Part shown: one piece after another, positions 49,643 through 59,002 of the stretch
Layout of the letters: every line of letters starts with the position of its first letter
Numbering within the stretch: the stretch's first letter is position 1
DNA from: an uncultured Sulfitobacter sp.
Lineage (GTDB): Bacteria > Pseudomonadota > Alphaproteobacteria > Rhodobacterales > Rhodobacteraceae
Assembly: GCF_947500075.1 (NCBI RefSeq)
Contig: NZ_CANMQS010000006.1
Span: forward strand, 62,001 to 126,000
Length of the DNA stretch: 64,000 nucleotides
Direction of reading: 5' to 3'
The notes under the pieces: model-generated
What the model was told of the DNA's origin: nothing
Seen by the model: only the letters and a program-made list of their open reading frames with translations
Databases searched by the model: none
Made by a program: the position numbers and the translations under genes

Positions 49643-50254
49643 ATGACACGTTTTCAAACTCTGCTCACATCCGCGCTGCTCAGCCTGACGCTGACCCCAT
49701 CCGCGCAGGCCACAACGCTGGTCGATCAAGGCATTGCGATGCGCGATTTCGCAACCAACCTGCTCTGGCTCGATCTGGATCAGACAAATGGCTTGTCACC
49801 CAACGCTGCCCTTTCCGCGTTTCCCAATTTTCGCATGGCCACCCATGGCGAAGTTGTCACGTTGTTCCTCAATGCCGGGTTCGACGGCCAGTTCGAGGTG
49901 CCCAACACAACGACGAACTTTGATGCCGCTTCACTCTTGACCGATCTGCTGGGCACCACTGCCAGCTTTACCGTTGGCGGCGTTCCAAAAACGGTCGGCC
50001 AGGGGTGGGCAGATGATGGAAATGTGTTCCGCGAGCCTTTCTACGAAATCAACTACCCATCAGGGCAGGCTCCGACTGGCAGGTTCTTCGGGGGGAACGC
50101 ATTCAGCAATTCCGGGACGCAAGCAATCAACGGTGTCGGCACCTTCCTCGTCAGCCAGGTCCCCCTGCCCACAACACTTCCGCTGCTTCTCTCCGCCCTC
50201 GCTCTGATCGGCCTCCAGATGCGCGGCAAAAAGCGGCGCGCTGCCCCCGCCTGA
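49643..50254 (+). CDS. exported protein with VPLPA-type C-terminal sorting signal
   Basis: A 203-residue secreted protein. A signal peptide covers about residues 1-23 (FQTLLTSALLSLTLTPSAQA). The C-terminus has the arrangement of an exosortase-type tail: VPLPTTLPLLLSALALIGLQM (about 173-193) followed by the basic run RGKKRRA. This matches VPLPA/PEP-CTERM signals that direct cleavage and surface attachment. The central part contains no recognised domain. AAGGAGGT is a strong ribosome site before the ATG. The matching exosortase is not in the window. Confidence 0.8.
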   Translation: MTRFQTLLTSALLSLTLTPSAQATTLVDQGIAMRDFATNLLWLDLDQTNGLSPNAALSAFPNFRMATHGEVVTLFLNAGFDGQFEVPNTTTNFDAASLLTDLLGTTASFTVGGVPKTVGQGWADDGNVFREPFYEINYPSGQAPTGRFFGGNAFSNSGTQAINGVGTFLVSQVPLPTTLPLLLSALALIGLQMRGKKRRAAPA

Positions 50255-50318
50255 TCCACCTGTTGCCGTCACCCCAAACCATCGCACGGTCGCTTAACAT
50301 CTGGCCCAAAATCCGGCT

Positions 50319-50355
50319 TTGTGCACCGCCGGTGCACAACCTGTGTACAGGTTGT
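50319..50355. repeat. two abutting perfect palindromes in a convergent intergenic region
   Basis: The first palindrome (50319-50339) has nine-base perfect arms (TTGTGCACC and its complement) around GCC. The second (50336-50355) has eight-base perfect arms (ACAACCTG and its complement) around TGTA. They overlap by four bases and lie between the convergent VPLPA and DUF2798 genes. They could be terminators or paired binding sites. No T-run follows, so classical termination is not obvious. Confidence 0.65.
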
Positions 50356-50420
50356 GTACATATTTCGGCGGTTAACGCTTTGTGAATCCCCGGAATTAAC
50401 CAAATCGGGGCGTACGGGCG

Positions 50421-50642
50421 CTATTTGGTCAATCTGGCCACAAGACGCCGTGTGATTGGCGCCACAATCAGCACCGCCGGAAAGGCAACCGCCCAGCTTG
50501 GCAGCCATGACCCGATCCAGGCTGCAACAAACCCGTCACTCAGCCCGATCACCCGCAGGGTTGAGATGCCGGAGACCATGAAGGACATCAGTCCCGACAG
50601 GATAAATCCGAACAACACAGGGGCAAATCGGGCAGGGATCAT
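50421..50642 (-). CDS. DUF2798 family membrane protein
   Basis: A 73-residue protein with two membrane segments (about 5-27 and 38-58) and the family pattern RFAPVLFGFILSGLMSFMVSGISTLRVIGLSDGFVAAWIGSWLPSWAVAFPAVLIVAP. The function is unknown. The ATG at 50642 is preceded by GAAGGA at a slightly long distance; an ATG at 50669 would add nine residues. The gene is convergent with the VPLPA-tailed gene. Confidence 0.8.
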   Translation of the reverse strand: MIPARFAPVLFGFILSGLMSFMVSGISTLRVIGLSDGFVAAWIGSWLPSWAVAFPAVLIVAPITRRLVARLTK

Positions 50643-50743
50643 GGCAGGGGCATCCTTCGGTCGGCGCATCTGTCGCCGCAGCTATACCGCGCACCGCATC
50701 CCGTCAATTGTCGGCAGGTGCAAATCACGGCCATCGGGTGCCT

Positions 50744-51340
50744 CTATTCTTCCTCAAGCATCTCTTTAGATGGGATAATTTCGAAAAACTGGCCACCCGA
50801 CCAGACGCCGAACCAACCGTCATGATGCACACCCAGATCCACCAATCGGTAGAACGACTTGCGGTCGATCAACGCCTCCAGATTGCGCCGGATCAAAACA
50901 TAGGGCGAGGGCTCCCCGGTCACGTCATCACGCTCCACCCGAATGGGCAGGGAGGGCCCTGCGATCGCCACATCGTCAAGATTCGTTGTAAAACGCAATT
51001 GCTGGTCCTCGCCCGTGCCAACCGCATCAAAGTCCACCGCGACAAAGGGCGCATCTTCCACCCGAATGCCTACTTTTTCGACAGGGGTGACCAAAAAATA
51101 TTTGCCATCTTCACGCAACAGTATCGTTGAGAAGAGCTTAACAAGCTCAATCCGCCCAATTGGCGTGCCTTCATAGAACCAGGTGCCATCCCGGCGGATT
51201 TCCATGTCCAGATCACCGCAAAACGGCGGGTTCCATTTCTCAATCGGCGGCAATCCGCGCCCCTTCGCGGCCTGCGCAGACGCCGCCAGACTGGATGCGG
51301 TCGGGGTAACGGTTTTTTGTCCACTCATCGCTTTTGCCAT
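50744..51340 (-). CDS. DUF1285 family protein
   Basis: A 198-residue soluble protein of the DUF1285 family. Diagnostic segments are GLPPIEKWNPPFCGDLDMEIRRDGTWFYEGTPIGRIELVKLFSTILLREDGKYFLVTPVEK and PSPYVLIRRNLEALIDRKSFYRLVDLG. The molecular role is unknown. The ATG at 51340 gives the usual short N-terminal leader; the open frame extends further upstream without similarity and overlaps the divergent moxR start. It is divergent from the MoxR operon with 58 bases between starts. Confidence 0.82.
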   Translation of the reverse strand: MAKAMSGQKTVTPTASSLAASAQAAKGRGLPPIEKWNPPFCGDLDMEIRRDGTWFYEGTPIGRIELVKLFSTILLREDGKYFLVTPVEKVGIRVEDAPFVAVDFDAVGTGEDQQLRFTTNLDDVAIAGPSLPIRVERDDVTGEPSPYVLIRRNLEALIDRKSFYRLVDLGVHHDGWFGVWSGGQFFEIIPSKEMLEEE

Positions 51341-51398
51341 TTCATCAAGAAGAGATACATCTACACTGAACCCAAATAGTCCAAGGGATGCAATTGTC

Positions 51399-52406
51399 AT
51401 GAGCCAAGCAGAAGACATGGTCGCCGAAATCGAGGCGCTGGGCGGGAAGCTGGCCGATGCCAAGCAATCCATCACCAACCGCTTTATCGGTCAGGAACGG
51501 GTGGTGGACCTGACGCTGACCGCCCTTCTGTGCGGCGGCCACGGGTTGCTGATCGGCCTGCCGGGACTTGGAAAAACCCGGCTTGTGGAAACACTTAGCA
51601 CCGTGATGGGCCTGCATGGCAACCGGGTGCAATTCACCCCGGACCTGATGCCTGCGGACATTCTGGGCTCCGAAGTGCTCGACACCTCCGAAGACGGCTC
51701 GCGGTCCTTTCGCTTCATTGAAGGTCCGATTTTCTGCCAGCTTCTGATGGCAGATGAGATCAACCGCGCCAGCCCGCGCACCCAGTCCGCCCTGTTGCAG
51801 GCGATGCAGGAAAAGACCGTGACCGTCGCGGGACAGGCCCGCCAACTGGGCATGCCGTTCCACGTGCTTGCCACGCAAAACCCGATTGAGCAGGAAGGCA
51901 CCTACCCCCTGCCCGAAGCGCAGCTGGACCGTTTCCTCGTGCAGATCGACGTCGCCTACCCCGACCGGGATACGGAGCGTGACATCCTCCTCGCCACCAC
52001 CGGGGAGAGCGAGGCTGAATCCACGGAAGTCTTTACAACTGAAGAACTTTTAGCCGCCCAGCGCCTCCTGCGCCGGATGCCCGTGGGCGAGTCTGTGGTG
52101 GAGATGATCCTCGATCTGGTGCGCGCCTTCCGCCCCGACGAAGACGGCGTCAGCCAGCAGGTGCGTGAAACCGTGGCATGGGGTCCCGGCCCGCGTGCGG
52201 CGCAGGCTCTGATGCTCGCCGTGCGCGCCCGCGCGCTGCTGCAAGGGCGGCTGGCTCCTTCCGCCGAAGACGTGCTGGACATGGCCCGCCCCGTCCTCAG
52301 CCACCGCATGGCGCTGAACTTCGCCGCCCGTGCCCGCGGCGACAGCTTGCAGACGTTGATTGATGAGACCTCCGCCAGCCTGACCGGATCCAGGGCTGCC
52401 GCGTGA
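51399..52406 (+). CDS. MoxR family AAA+ ATPase
   Basis: A 335-residue AAA+ ATPase that acts as a chaperone for maturation of protein complexes. Walker A is IGLPGLGKTRLVE (about 50-62), Walker B LLMADEINRASPRTQSALLQAM (about 115-136), sensor VLATQNPIEQEGTYPLPEAQLDRF. The C-terminal lid contains WGPGPRAAQALMLAVRARALLQGR. The ATG at 51399 is preceded by AAGGGA at ten bases. The DUF58 gene begins in its stop codon (GTGA). It is the first gene of a four-gene unit that resembles Bat/aerotolerance operons. Confidence 0.93.
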   Translation: MSQAEDMVAEIEALGGKLADAKQSITNRFIGQERVVDLTLTALLCGGHGLLIGLPGLGKTRLVETLSTVMGLHGNRVQFTPDLMPADILGSEVLDTSEDGSRSFRFIEGPIFCQLLMADEINRASPRTQSALLQAMQEKTVTVAGQARQLGMPFHVLATQNPIEQEGTYPLPEAQLDRFLVQIDVAYPDRDTERDILLATTGESEAESTEVFTTEELLAAQRLLRRMPVGESVVEMILDLVRAFRPDEDGVSQQVRETVAWGPGPRAAQALMLAVRARALLQGRLAPSAEDVLDMARPVLSHRMALNFAARARGDSLQTLIDETSASLTGSRAAA

Positions 52407-53287
52407 CCACGCCCGTCTCCCTGCGCGGCGCCGCTGAAGAGCAGGCCGACCGCTTTCCCGCCCTGCTGGCGCGGGCAGAGCATCTTGCCGGTGCTGTCCT
52501 TCTGGGCGCACACGGGCGCAGGCGTGCAGGGCTGGGCGATGATTTCTGGCAATACCGGCCCGCGCAAATGGGCGACAGCCGCCGGATGATTGATCACCGA
52601 CGTTCGGCCATGGGCGATCAGGAGTTCGTGCGCGAACGCGAATGGCAAATCGCTCAATCGGTGATGCTCTGGGTGGATCAGGGCGCGTCGATGCGGTTCT
52701 CTTCTGACCCGAACCTGCCGGAGAAATCCGAACGCGCCCGCGTTCTGGCCATGGCCGCAGCCATCCTGCTGGTGCGTGGCGGCGAACGTGTGGGCTTTAC
52801 CGGCACCACTCTGCCACCCCGCCGGGGCAATGCGCAGATCCTGCGGATCGCCGAAATGCTCTGCGAGGATGACGCAGCCGACTACAGCCCGCCCGAACAC
52901 CGCGCGATGATCCCCCATGCCCGCGCCGTGTTCATCTCTGATTTCATGGGCGATCTGGCCGAAGTGCAACTGGCCCTGACCAAAGCCGCCGACCGGGGCG
53001 TGCGCGGCGTGTTGTTCCACATCCTCGACCCTTCGGAGGAAGCGTTCCCCTTCACCGGACGGACCATCTTTGAAAGCATGGGCGGCACGCTGCGCCATGA
53101 AACGCTCAAGGCAAACGACCTCAAGGACCGCTATCTGGAGCGGCTGGCAACACGCAAGGCAGAGCTGCAATCGCTCTGCGCCGTGACGGGCTGGCAGTAC
53201 GGCCTGCACCACACCGACGCCTCCGCGCAATCAGCGCTTCTGTGGCTCTATGGTGCACTGGCCGCACGTGTGGGCGTGGCCGCATGA
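52403..53287 (+). CDS. DUF58 domain-containing protein
   Basis: A 294-residue protein with a central DUF58 (vWA-like) domain: RPAQMGDSRRMIDHRRSAMGDQEFVREREWQIAQSVMLWVDQGASMRF, in which WVDQGASM occupies the usual DxSxS metal-site position and is altered. The later part includes HARAVFISDFMGDLAEVQLALTKAADRGVRGVLFHILDPSEEAFPFTGRTIFES, also typical. No membrane segment is seen. The start is GTG at 52403, overlapping the moxR stop. The next gene overlaps its stop as ATGA. Confidence 0.88.
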   Translation: MTTPVSLRGAAEEQADRFPALLARAEHLAGAVLLGAHGRRRAGLGDDFWQYRPAQMGDSRRMIDHRRSAMGDQEFVREREWQIAQSVMLWVDQGASMRFSSDPNLPEKSERARVLAMAAAILLVRGGERVGFTGTTLPPRRGNAQILRIAEMLCEDDAADYSPPEHRAMIPHARAVFISDFMGDLAEVQLALTKAADRGVRGVLFHILDPSEEAFPFTGRTIFESMGGTLRHETLKANDLKDRYLERLATRKAELQSLCAVTGWQYGLHHTDASAQSALLWLYGALAARVGVAA

Positions 53288-56067
53288 CGGTTCTGGGTGG
53301 CATCGGTTTCACGGCCCCCTGGCTGTTGGTGGCGCTTGCAGCGCTGCCGATCCTCTGGCTGATCCTGCGCGCCGTACCGCCCGCCCCCCTGCGCCGCCGC
53401 TTTCCTGGGGTGGCACTGCTGTTGGGTCTGCGCGACGATGAAAGCGTGTCGGACCGCACGCCGTGGTGGCTGCTTTTGCTGCGCATGCTGGCGGTGGCTG
53501 CCATCATCCTTGGCCTTGCCGGTCCCATCCTGAACCCCGAAGAACAACGTGCCGAAGGCGACGGTCCTTTGCTTATTCTGCTGGATGGCAGCTGGGCCGG
53601 GGCCACGCGCTGGCCTGCCCAGACCGAAGCGATTGAAGCGCAGTTGTCCCGCGCAGGCCGTGCTGGCCGCACAGTGGCTTTCATGACCCTGACGCAGCCC
53701 GAACCGCCTATGTTCCAAAGCGCGGACGTCTGGCGCACACGGCTTGCCGGGTTGCAGCCTGCGCCCTGGCAACCCTCCCCCGATCACGCCGCCCGACTGG
53801 CAGAGATCGTGGATGAGATGGAGGCTTTTGACACCCTTTGGTTCAGCGATGCGCTTGATTTCGAGGGGCGCGACGCTGTGCTGTCTGCCCTGCAATCCCA
53901 AGGCGCGGTGGAGGTCTACCAGACCGCCGCCAATGTGCTGGCCATCGCGCCCGCGACCTATGAAGACAACGTGGTGACCCTATCTGTGAGCCGCGCCGTG
54001 CCCGGTGTGGCGCGCTCTGTCTCCATCCTTGCGGAGGGGCGTGATCCGGCGGGCAACGCCCGCAATCTGGCAACCGCTACGGCAGAATTCGGCCCCGGTG
54101 ATACCCAGATCAGCACGGACCTGTCGCTGCCCGCCGAACTGCGCGCGCGGATCACCGGGTTCTCCATCGCCGGGCAACGCTCTGCCGGGGCGATCACGCT
54201 GGTCGATGATGGATTGCAACGCCGCGAAGTGGCGCTGATCGGCGGGCGCAACGACCGTGAAGGCCTGCAACTGCTGTCCCCGCTGCACTACATCGAACAG
54301 GCGCTCGCCCCGACGGCGGACCTGATCGACGGCGGCATCGCCGAAGTCCTGCCCGCCAACCCCGATGTGATCGTTCTGGCCGACATCGCGACCCTGTCTG
54401 AAGCGGAAACCACACCGCTGCTCGATTGGATCGACCGTGGTGGCATGCTGATCCGGTTCGCGGGCCCCCGCATCGCCGCCAGCGACGTCAGCCGCATTGA
54501 CGAAGATCCGCTGATGCCCGTCCGCCTGCGCGCCGGTGGCCGCAGCGTTGGTGGCGCGATGAGCTGGGGAGAGCCGAAGTCCCTTGCCCCCTTCCGCGAC
54601 ACCTCCCCTTTTTTCGGACTGACCTTGCCCGATGACGTCTCCGTCACGGCGCAGGTCGTGGCCCAACCCGACCCCACATTGGCCGAACGTGTCATAGCGG
54701 CACTCAGCGATGGCACCCCGCTGGTCACCCGCAAGAACGTCGGACAGGGACAGATCGTGTTGTTCCATGTGACGGCAACAGCAGAATGGTCCTCCCTGCC
54801 GCTGTCGGGTCTGTTTGTGCAGATGATGGAACGCCTCGTCGTGTCCTCCGCCGCCAACACGCCGGAGGCGGAGGACCTTGCAGGCACCACTTGGACCCCA
54901 CTGCGCGTCATGGATGGCTATGGCACCCTGTCGGACGCGGGCACGCTGCCCGGCGTGGACGGCGCAGACCTGATTGATGCCGCCGCCGGTCCCGCACTGC
55001 CCCCCGGCATCTACGCCAACGCGGACCAGCGTTTTGCCCGCAACGTCTTTGCCGCCGGAGACACGCTGACACCCGCGACATGGCCCGCCTCCGTTCCCGT
55101 GCGGGGATTGAGCGTTGCGCCGGAACAGCCCATCGCCGGATGGCTGCTCAGCCTTGCGATCCTTCTGCTGGCGGTTGATGTGCTGGCCTCCCTCGCCCTG
55201 TCCGGGCGTCTTTTCAGCACCAATTCAAAAGCGCGCACCGCCGCCGGACTGGCCCTTGCCCTGCTGCTCCTCCCCGCGCCTCAGGCGCAGGCCCAAAGCG
55301 ATGCAGAGCTTGAGGAATTCGCGCTGGCCGCCACGGTTGAGGTCTCGCTCGCCTATGTCATCACCGGTGACCGCCGCCTTGATGAGATTTCCGAAGCAGG
55401 CATGCGCGGGCTTTCGGACACGCTGTTCTTCCGCACCTCGGTGGAGCCTGCGCAGCCCACCGCCGTCGACCTTGAGACGGATGAACTGGCCTTCTTCCCG
55501 ATCCTCTACTGGCCCATCACACCCGACCAGCCGCGCCCCTCGTCCGAGGCATATGTGAAACTGAACGACTACCTGCGTTCTGGTGGTCTGATCCTGTTTG
55601 ACACCCGCGACGCGGACATCGCGCGGTTCGGCGCGGCCAGCCCCAATGGCCGCAAGCTGCAAGACCTTGCTGCCCCGCTGGACATTCCCCCGCTGGAACC
55701 ACTGCCCAGCGACCATGTGCTGACCCGCACCTTCTACCTGTTGCAGGATTTCCCCGGCCGCCACATCAGCCGCGATGTCTGGGTTGAGGCCGCCCCCCCG
55801 GACGCAGAACAGACCCCCGGCATGCCCTTCCGCAATCTCAACGACGGTGTGACACCCGTGGTGATCGGCGGCAACGACTGGGCGTCTGCATGGGCCGTGC
55901 GCGAAAACGGCGCGCCACTGCTGCCCATCGGGCGCGGCTTTTCCGGCGAACGACAGCGGGAGCTGGCCAACCGCTTTGGCGTCAATCTGGTGATGCACGT
56001 GCTGACGGGCAATTATAAGTCGGATCAGGTCCATGTGCCTGCCCTGCTGGATCGGCTGGGCCAATGA
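53284..56067 (+). CDS. BatA-like/DUF4159 large membrane protein
   Basis: A 927-residue protein. The N-terminus has a BatA-type membrane segment pair (FTAPWLLVALAALPILWLILRAV and LLRMLAVAAIILGLAGPILNP, about 8-90). A long periplasmic or cytoplasmic central part contains glutamine-amidotransferase-like segments (VIVLADIATLSEAETTPLLDWIDRGGMLIRFAGP). A further membrane segment lies near 625-650. The C-terminal DUF4159 domain spans about 690-925 (RTSVEPAQPTAVDLETDELAFFPILYWPITPDQPRPSSEAYVKLNDYLRSGGLILFDTRDAD). It is coupled to DUF58 and to the next gene by ATGA overlaps. Confidence 0.87.
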   Translation: MTVLGGIGFTAPWLLVALAALPILWLILRAVPPAPLRRRFPGVALLLGLRDDESVSDRTPWWLLLLRMLAVAAIILGLAGPILNPEEQRAEGDGPLLILLDGSWAGATRWPAQTEAIEAQLSRAGRAGRTVAFMTLTQPEPPMFQSADVWRTRLAGLQPAPWQPSPDHAARLAEIVDEMEAFDTLWFSDALDFEGRDAVLSALQSQGAVEVYQTAANVLAIAPATYEDNVVTLSVSRAVPGVARSVSILAEGRDPAGNARNLATATAEFGPGDTQISTDLSLPAELRARITGFSIAGQRSAGAITLVDDGLQRREVALIGGRNDREGLQLLSPLHYIEQALAPTADLIDGGIAEVLPANPDVIVLADIATLSEAETTPLLDWIDRGGMLIRFAGPRIAASDVSRIDEDPLMPVRLRAGGRSVGGAMSWGEPKSLAPFRDTSPFFGLTLPDDVSVTAQVVAQPDPTLAERVIAALSDGTPLVTRKNVGQGQIVLFHVTATAEWSSLPLSGLFVQMMERLVVSSAANTPEAEDLAGTTWTPLRVMDGYGTLSDAGTLPGVDGADLIDAAAGPALPPGIYANADQRFARNVFAAGDTLTPATWPASVPVRGLSVAPEQPIAGWLLSLAILLLAVDVLASLALSGRLFSTNSKARTAAGLALALLLLPAPQAQAQSDAELEEFALAATVEVSLAYVITGDRRLDEISEAGMRGLSDTLFFRTSVEPAQPTAVDLETDELAFFPILYWPITPDQPRPSSEAYVKLNDYLRSGGLILFDTRDADIARFGAASPNGRKLQDLAAPLDIPPLEPLPSDHVLTRTFYLLQDFPGRHISRDVWVEAAPPDAEQTPGMPFRNLNDGVTPVVIGGNDWASAWAVRENGAPLLPIGRGFSGERQRELANRFGVNLVMHVLTGNYKSDQVHVPALLDRLGQ

Positions 56068-58106
56068 CCGGCACGCTGATCCTTGACCCGCTGGTTCCAC
56101 TGCCCCTGCTGGCCGTGGTTGCTGCGATTGCCTTGGCAGCTGTGGTGATTGCCGTTCTGCGCGGCCTCAACGGCTGGGCCCTGCGCGGGCTGGCCGCCCT
56201 TGTCGTGCTTGGCGCGCTGGCCGGACCCTCTTACCAGCAGGAAGACCGCGCGCCGCTCAGTGACATTGTTCTGATGGTCGAAGACCAAAGCGCCAGCCAA
56301 CGGCTGGGCGACCGCGCAGCACAAAGCAGTGATGCCGCCAATGCACTGGCCGCCAGCATTGCGGCGCGCCCCAACACCGAACTGCGCCGTGTCACCGTGC
56401 CCGACGGCGCAGGCGATGCGGGAACCGAGTTGATGCGCACCCTCACGGATGCGCTGGCCGAAGAACCCCGTGGCCGCGTTGCCGGGGTCATCGCGATCAG
56501 CGATGGCCGTGTGCATGACGCGGACCTGCCCATCAATCTGCCCGCCCCCATGCACCTGCTGATGAGCGGGCTGGAAGCCGACTGGGACCGCCGTCTGACC
56601 GTCCGCAACGCCCCTGCTTTCGCGATCATCGGAGAACCCGTCACCCTGACCCTGCGCATCGACGATCTGGGCGCGGCCCCAGCGGATCAGCAACTGGCCG
56701 AGCTCGACATCTCTGTTGACGGGGACGCCCCACAGACCTTCCGCGTGCCTGTTGGCGAAGATCTGGAACTGCCCATCACCCTGCCCCACGGCGGGCGCAA
56801 CGTGATCCGGTTTTCCCTTCCGCAGGCCGACGGCGAGTTGACCGACCGCAACAACAGCGCGCTCATCCAGATGAACGGCGTGCGCGACCGCCTGCGTGTG
56901 CTGCTGGTCAGCGGTGAACCCCATCCCGGCGGCCGCACCTGGCGCAACCTGCTGAAATCAGACAGTTCCGTCGATCTGGTGCATTTCACCATCCTTCGGC
57001 CTCCGGAAAAGCAGGATGGCGTGCCCGTCGATGAGCTTTCCCTCATCGCCTTTCCCACGCGCGAGTTGTTCATGGAGAAGATCCAGGACTTCGATCTGAT
57101 CATCTTCGACCGCTACAAACGCCGTGGCATTCTGCCCGCGCTTTATCTGGACAACGTAGCAAACTACGTGCGCGAAGGGGGTGCGGTGCTGGTTGCCGCA
57201 GGTCCTGACTTTGCCTCCGCCGACAGTCTCTTCCGCTCTCCTCTGGGTCAGGTCCTGCCCGCAACGCCCACCGCGCGCGTCGTCGAGGAGCCCTATCTGC
57301 CGACGGTCACCGAACTGGGCCAGCGCCATCCCGTCACCACCAACCTGCCTTCCGCCGGCGACTGGGGCCGCTGGCTGCGCCAGATCGATGTGGGCAATCC
57401 ACAGGGCAACGTGGTGATGCAAGGCGTGGACGAACGCCCGCTGCTGGTGCTGAACCGCGTTGGCGAAGGCCGCGTGGCGCTGATCGCCTCGGACCACGCC
57501 TGGCTGTGGAGCCGTGGATATGAGGGCGGTGGTCCGCAACTGGAACTGCTGCGCCGCCTTGCCCATTGGATGATGAAAGAGCCCGAGCTTGAGGAAGAAG
57601 CCCTGACCGCCACCGCAGAAGGTCAGACCATGCGCATTTCCCGCCGGACCCTGGGCGAAACTGTTCCGCCCGTCACGATCACCGCGCCTGACGGCAGCAC
57701 CGTTGAGCTGACGTTTGAAGAAAAGGCACCCGGTCAGTTCGAGACCGTGTTCGAAGGTCCGGAGATTGGCCTGTATCGTCTGGCAAATGGCGACCAGAAC
57801 GCGGTCATCGGCCTCGGCCCAGCAGCCCCCCGTGAGTTTGTGGAGACCATCGCCAGCGCAGACGCCCTGACGCCGCAGGTGGATGCCCTGCGGGGTGGGG
57901 TGATCCGCCTTGAAAACGGCCTGCCGCGCGTGCGCGATGTGCGGGCAGGACGGCCTGCCGCCGGACGCGGCTGGATCGGGCTGACCCCGCGCGACGCGTA
58001 TGAAACACTGGATGTGCGGCAAACGGCGATCCTGCCGCCATGGCTGGTGCTGCTGCTGTCAGCTGTGTTGATCACCGCTGCATGGCTGCGTGAAGGCCGC
58101 CGCTAA
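56064..58106 (+). CDS. large membrane protein with glutamine-amidotransferase-like domain (MoxR operon)
   Basis: A 680-residue protein with two N-terminal membrane segments (about 10-57) and one C-terminal segment (about 653-670). The middle (about 270-490) resembles a class I glutamine-amidotransferase-like fold without a visible catalytic Cys-His pair: RVLLVSGEPHPGGRTWRNLLKSD, LIIFDRYKRRGILPALYLDNVANYVREGGAVLVAAGPDF and RVALIASDHAWLWSRGYEGGG. No enzyme function is implied. It overlaps the DUF4159 gene by ATGA and is the last gene of the unit. Its stop overlaps that of the convergent NicO gene by three bases. Confidence 0.82.
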   Translation: MTGTLILDPLVPLPLLAVVAAIALAAVVIAVLRGLNGWALRGLAALVVLGALAGPSYQQEDRAPLSDIVLMVEDQSASQRLGDRAAQSSDAANALAASIAARPNTELRRVTVPDGAGDAGTELMRTLTDALAEEPRGRVAGVIAISDGRVHDADLPINLPAPMHLLMSGLEADWDRRLTVRNAPAFAIIGEPVTLTLRIDDLGAAPADQQLAELDISVDGDAPQTFRVPVGEDLELPITLPHGGRNVIRFSLPQADGELTDRNNSALIQMNGVRDRLRVLLVSGEPHPGGRTWRNLLKSDSSVDLVHFTILRPPEKQDGVPVDELSLIAFPTRELFMEKIQDFDLIIFDRYKRRGILPALYLDNVANYVREGGAVLVAAGPDFASADSLFRSPLGQVLPATPTARVVEEPYLPTVTELGQRHPVTTNLPSAGDWGRWLRQIDVGNPQGNVVMQGVDERPLLVLNRVGEGRVALIASDHAWLWSRGYEGGGPQLELLRRLAHWMMKEPELEEEALTATAEGQTMRISRRTLGETVPPVTITAPDGSTVELTFEEKAPGQFETVFEGPEIGLYRLANGDQNAVIGLGPAAPREFVETIASADALTPQVDALRGGVIRLENGLPRVRDVRAGRPAAGRGWIGLTPRDAYETLDVRQTAILPPWLVLLLSAVLITAAWLREGRR

Positions 58107-59002
58107 AGCGCGCGCAACAACAACCCCCCTGCCAGCAGCACCACAACGCCACCCGCCAGCAATTCAACCACCGCAGCCACCTGTGCAAACCGGGGGGAGC
58201 CGGTGATCCCGGCCAACATCCCGCCGCGCAGACCCCCCGCCGCCAGACCAACGGCAATCGTGACGATCCCCGTGCCAAGCGCCATGGCAAAGGCCCCGGC
58301 AACCCCGATCATCCCGATCCCCATCTGCCAGGTCAGGATCAATACAAAAAGCGCCCCGGTACAGGGCCGCACCGCGATTCCACCGATCAACATCAACGCA
58401 TCGCGCAGGCTGCGCGTCTCGCTCACCTGATCCAGCGTCGGCCCATGCGCGTGCCCGCAGCTGGAACAGACCACACCCTCGCCTTCATGGGCATGATCGT
58501 GATGCTGAACCGGTTCCCGCACCCGCCGCCAACCCCGCCACATCAGCCACAAGCCAATCAACGCAATCGCACCATAGCTCACCGGCGCCATGACATCCTC
58601 CGTCACGCCCACAAGCGCCACACGGCCGAGGTTGAACACCAACACCCCGGCATAGACCAGCGCCACAGCCGTCACCGCCTGCCCCAGTGATGCCGCGAGC
58701 GCAATCAGCGACAGGCGCACCATCGGCACGGCGCGCGCCATCCCGTAGCCGCCAATCAGCACCTTGCCATGCCCCGGCCCCGCTGCATGGGCGAGCCCAT
58801 AGGCGAAACAGGCCCCCAACAAAGCCAGCACCGCCCCAGCCTCTCCGGCACGTGCAGCGCGCAGGGACAAGGCGATGGTCTCCTGAAACCCGCGTTGTTG
58901 CTGTGCCGCCCAGAAACCAATCCGGTCAAACGCCCCCGTCATCCAGAGCACGCCCAGCACCACCAGCAGGGTTATCGCAACAAAGCTCAGGATGCGGCGC
59001 AT
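58103..59002 (-). CDS. NicO/RcnA-type metal transporter (ZevB-like)
   Basis: A 299-residue inner-membrane protein with about six or seven hydrophobic segments. The family motif HAAGPGHGKVLIGGYG is in the second segment region. A histidine/cysteine-rich loop HHDHAHEGEGVVCSSCGHAHG (about 167-188) should bind divalent metal. NicO proteins transport nickel or cobalt, and the related ZevB of Haemophilus acts with ZevA in zinc acquisition. The partner DUF1007 gene overlaps its start by 16 bases. The substrate metal is not determined by the sequence. Confidence 0.9.
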   Translation of the reverse strand: MRRILSFVAITLLVVLGVLWMTGAFDRIGFWAAQQQRGFQETIALSLRAARAGEAGAVLALLGACFAYGLAHAAGPGHGKVLIGGYGMARAVPMVRLSLIALAASLGQAVTAVALVYAGVLVFNLGRVALVGVTEDVMAPVSYGAIALIGLWLMWRGWRRVREPVQHHDHAHEGEGVVCSSCGHAHGPTLDQVSETRSLRDALMLIGGIAVRPCTGALFVLILTWQMGIGMIGVAGAFAMALGTGIVTIAVGLAAGGLRGGMLAGITGSPRFAQVAAVVELLAGGVVVLLAGGLLLRAL

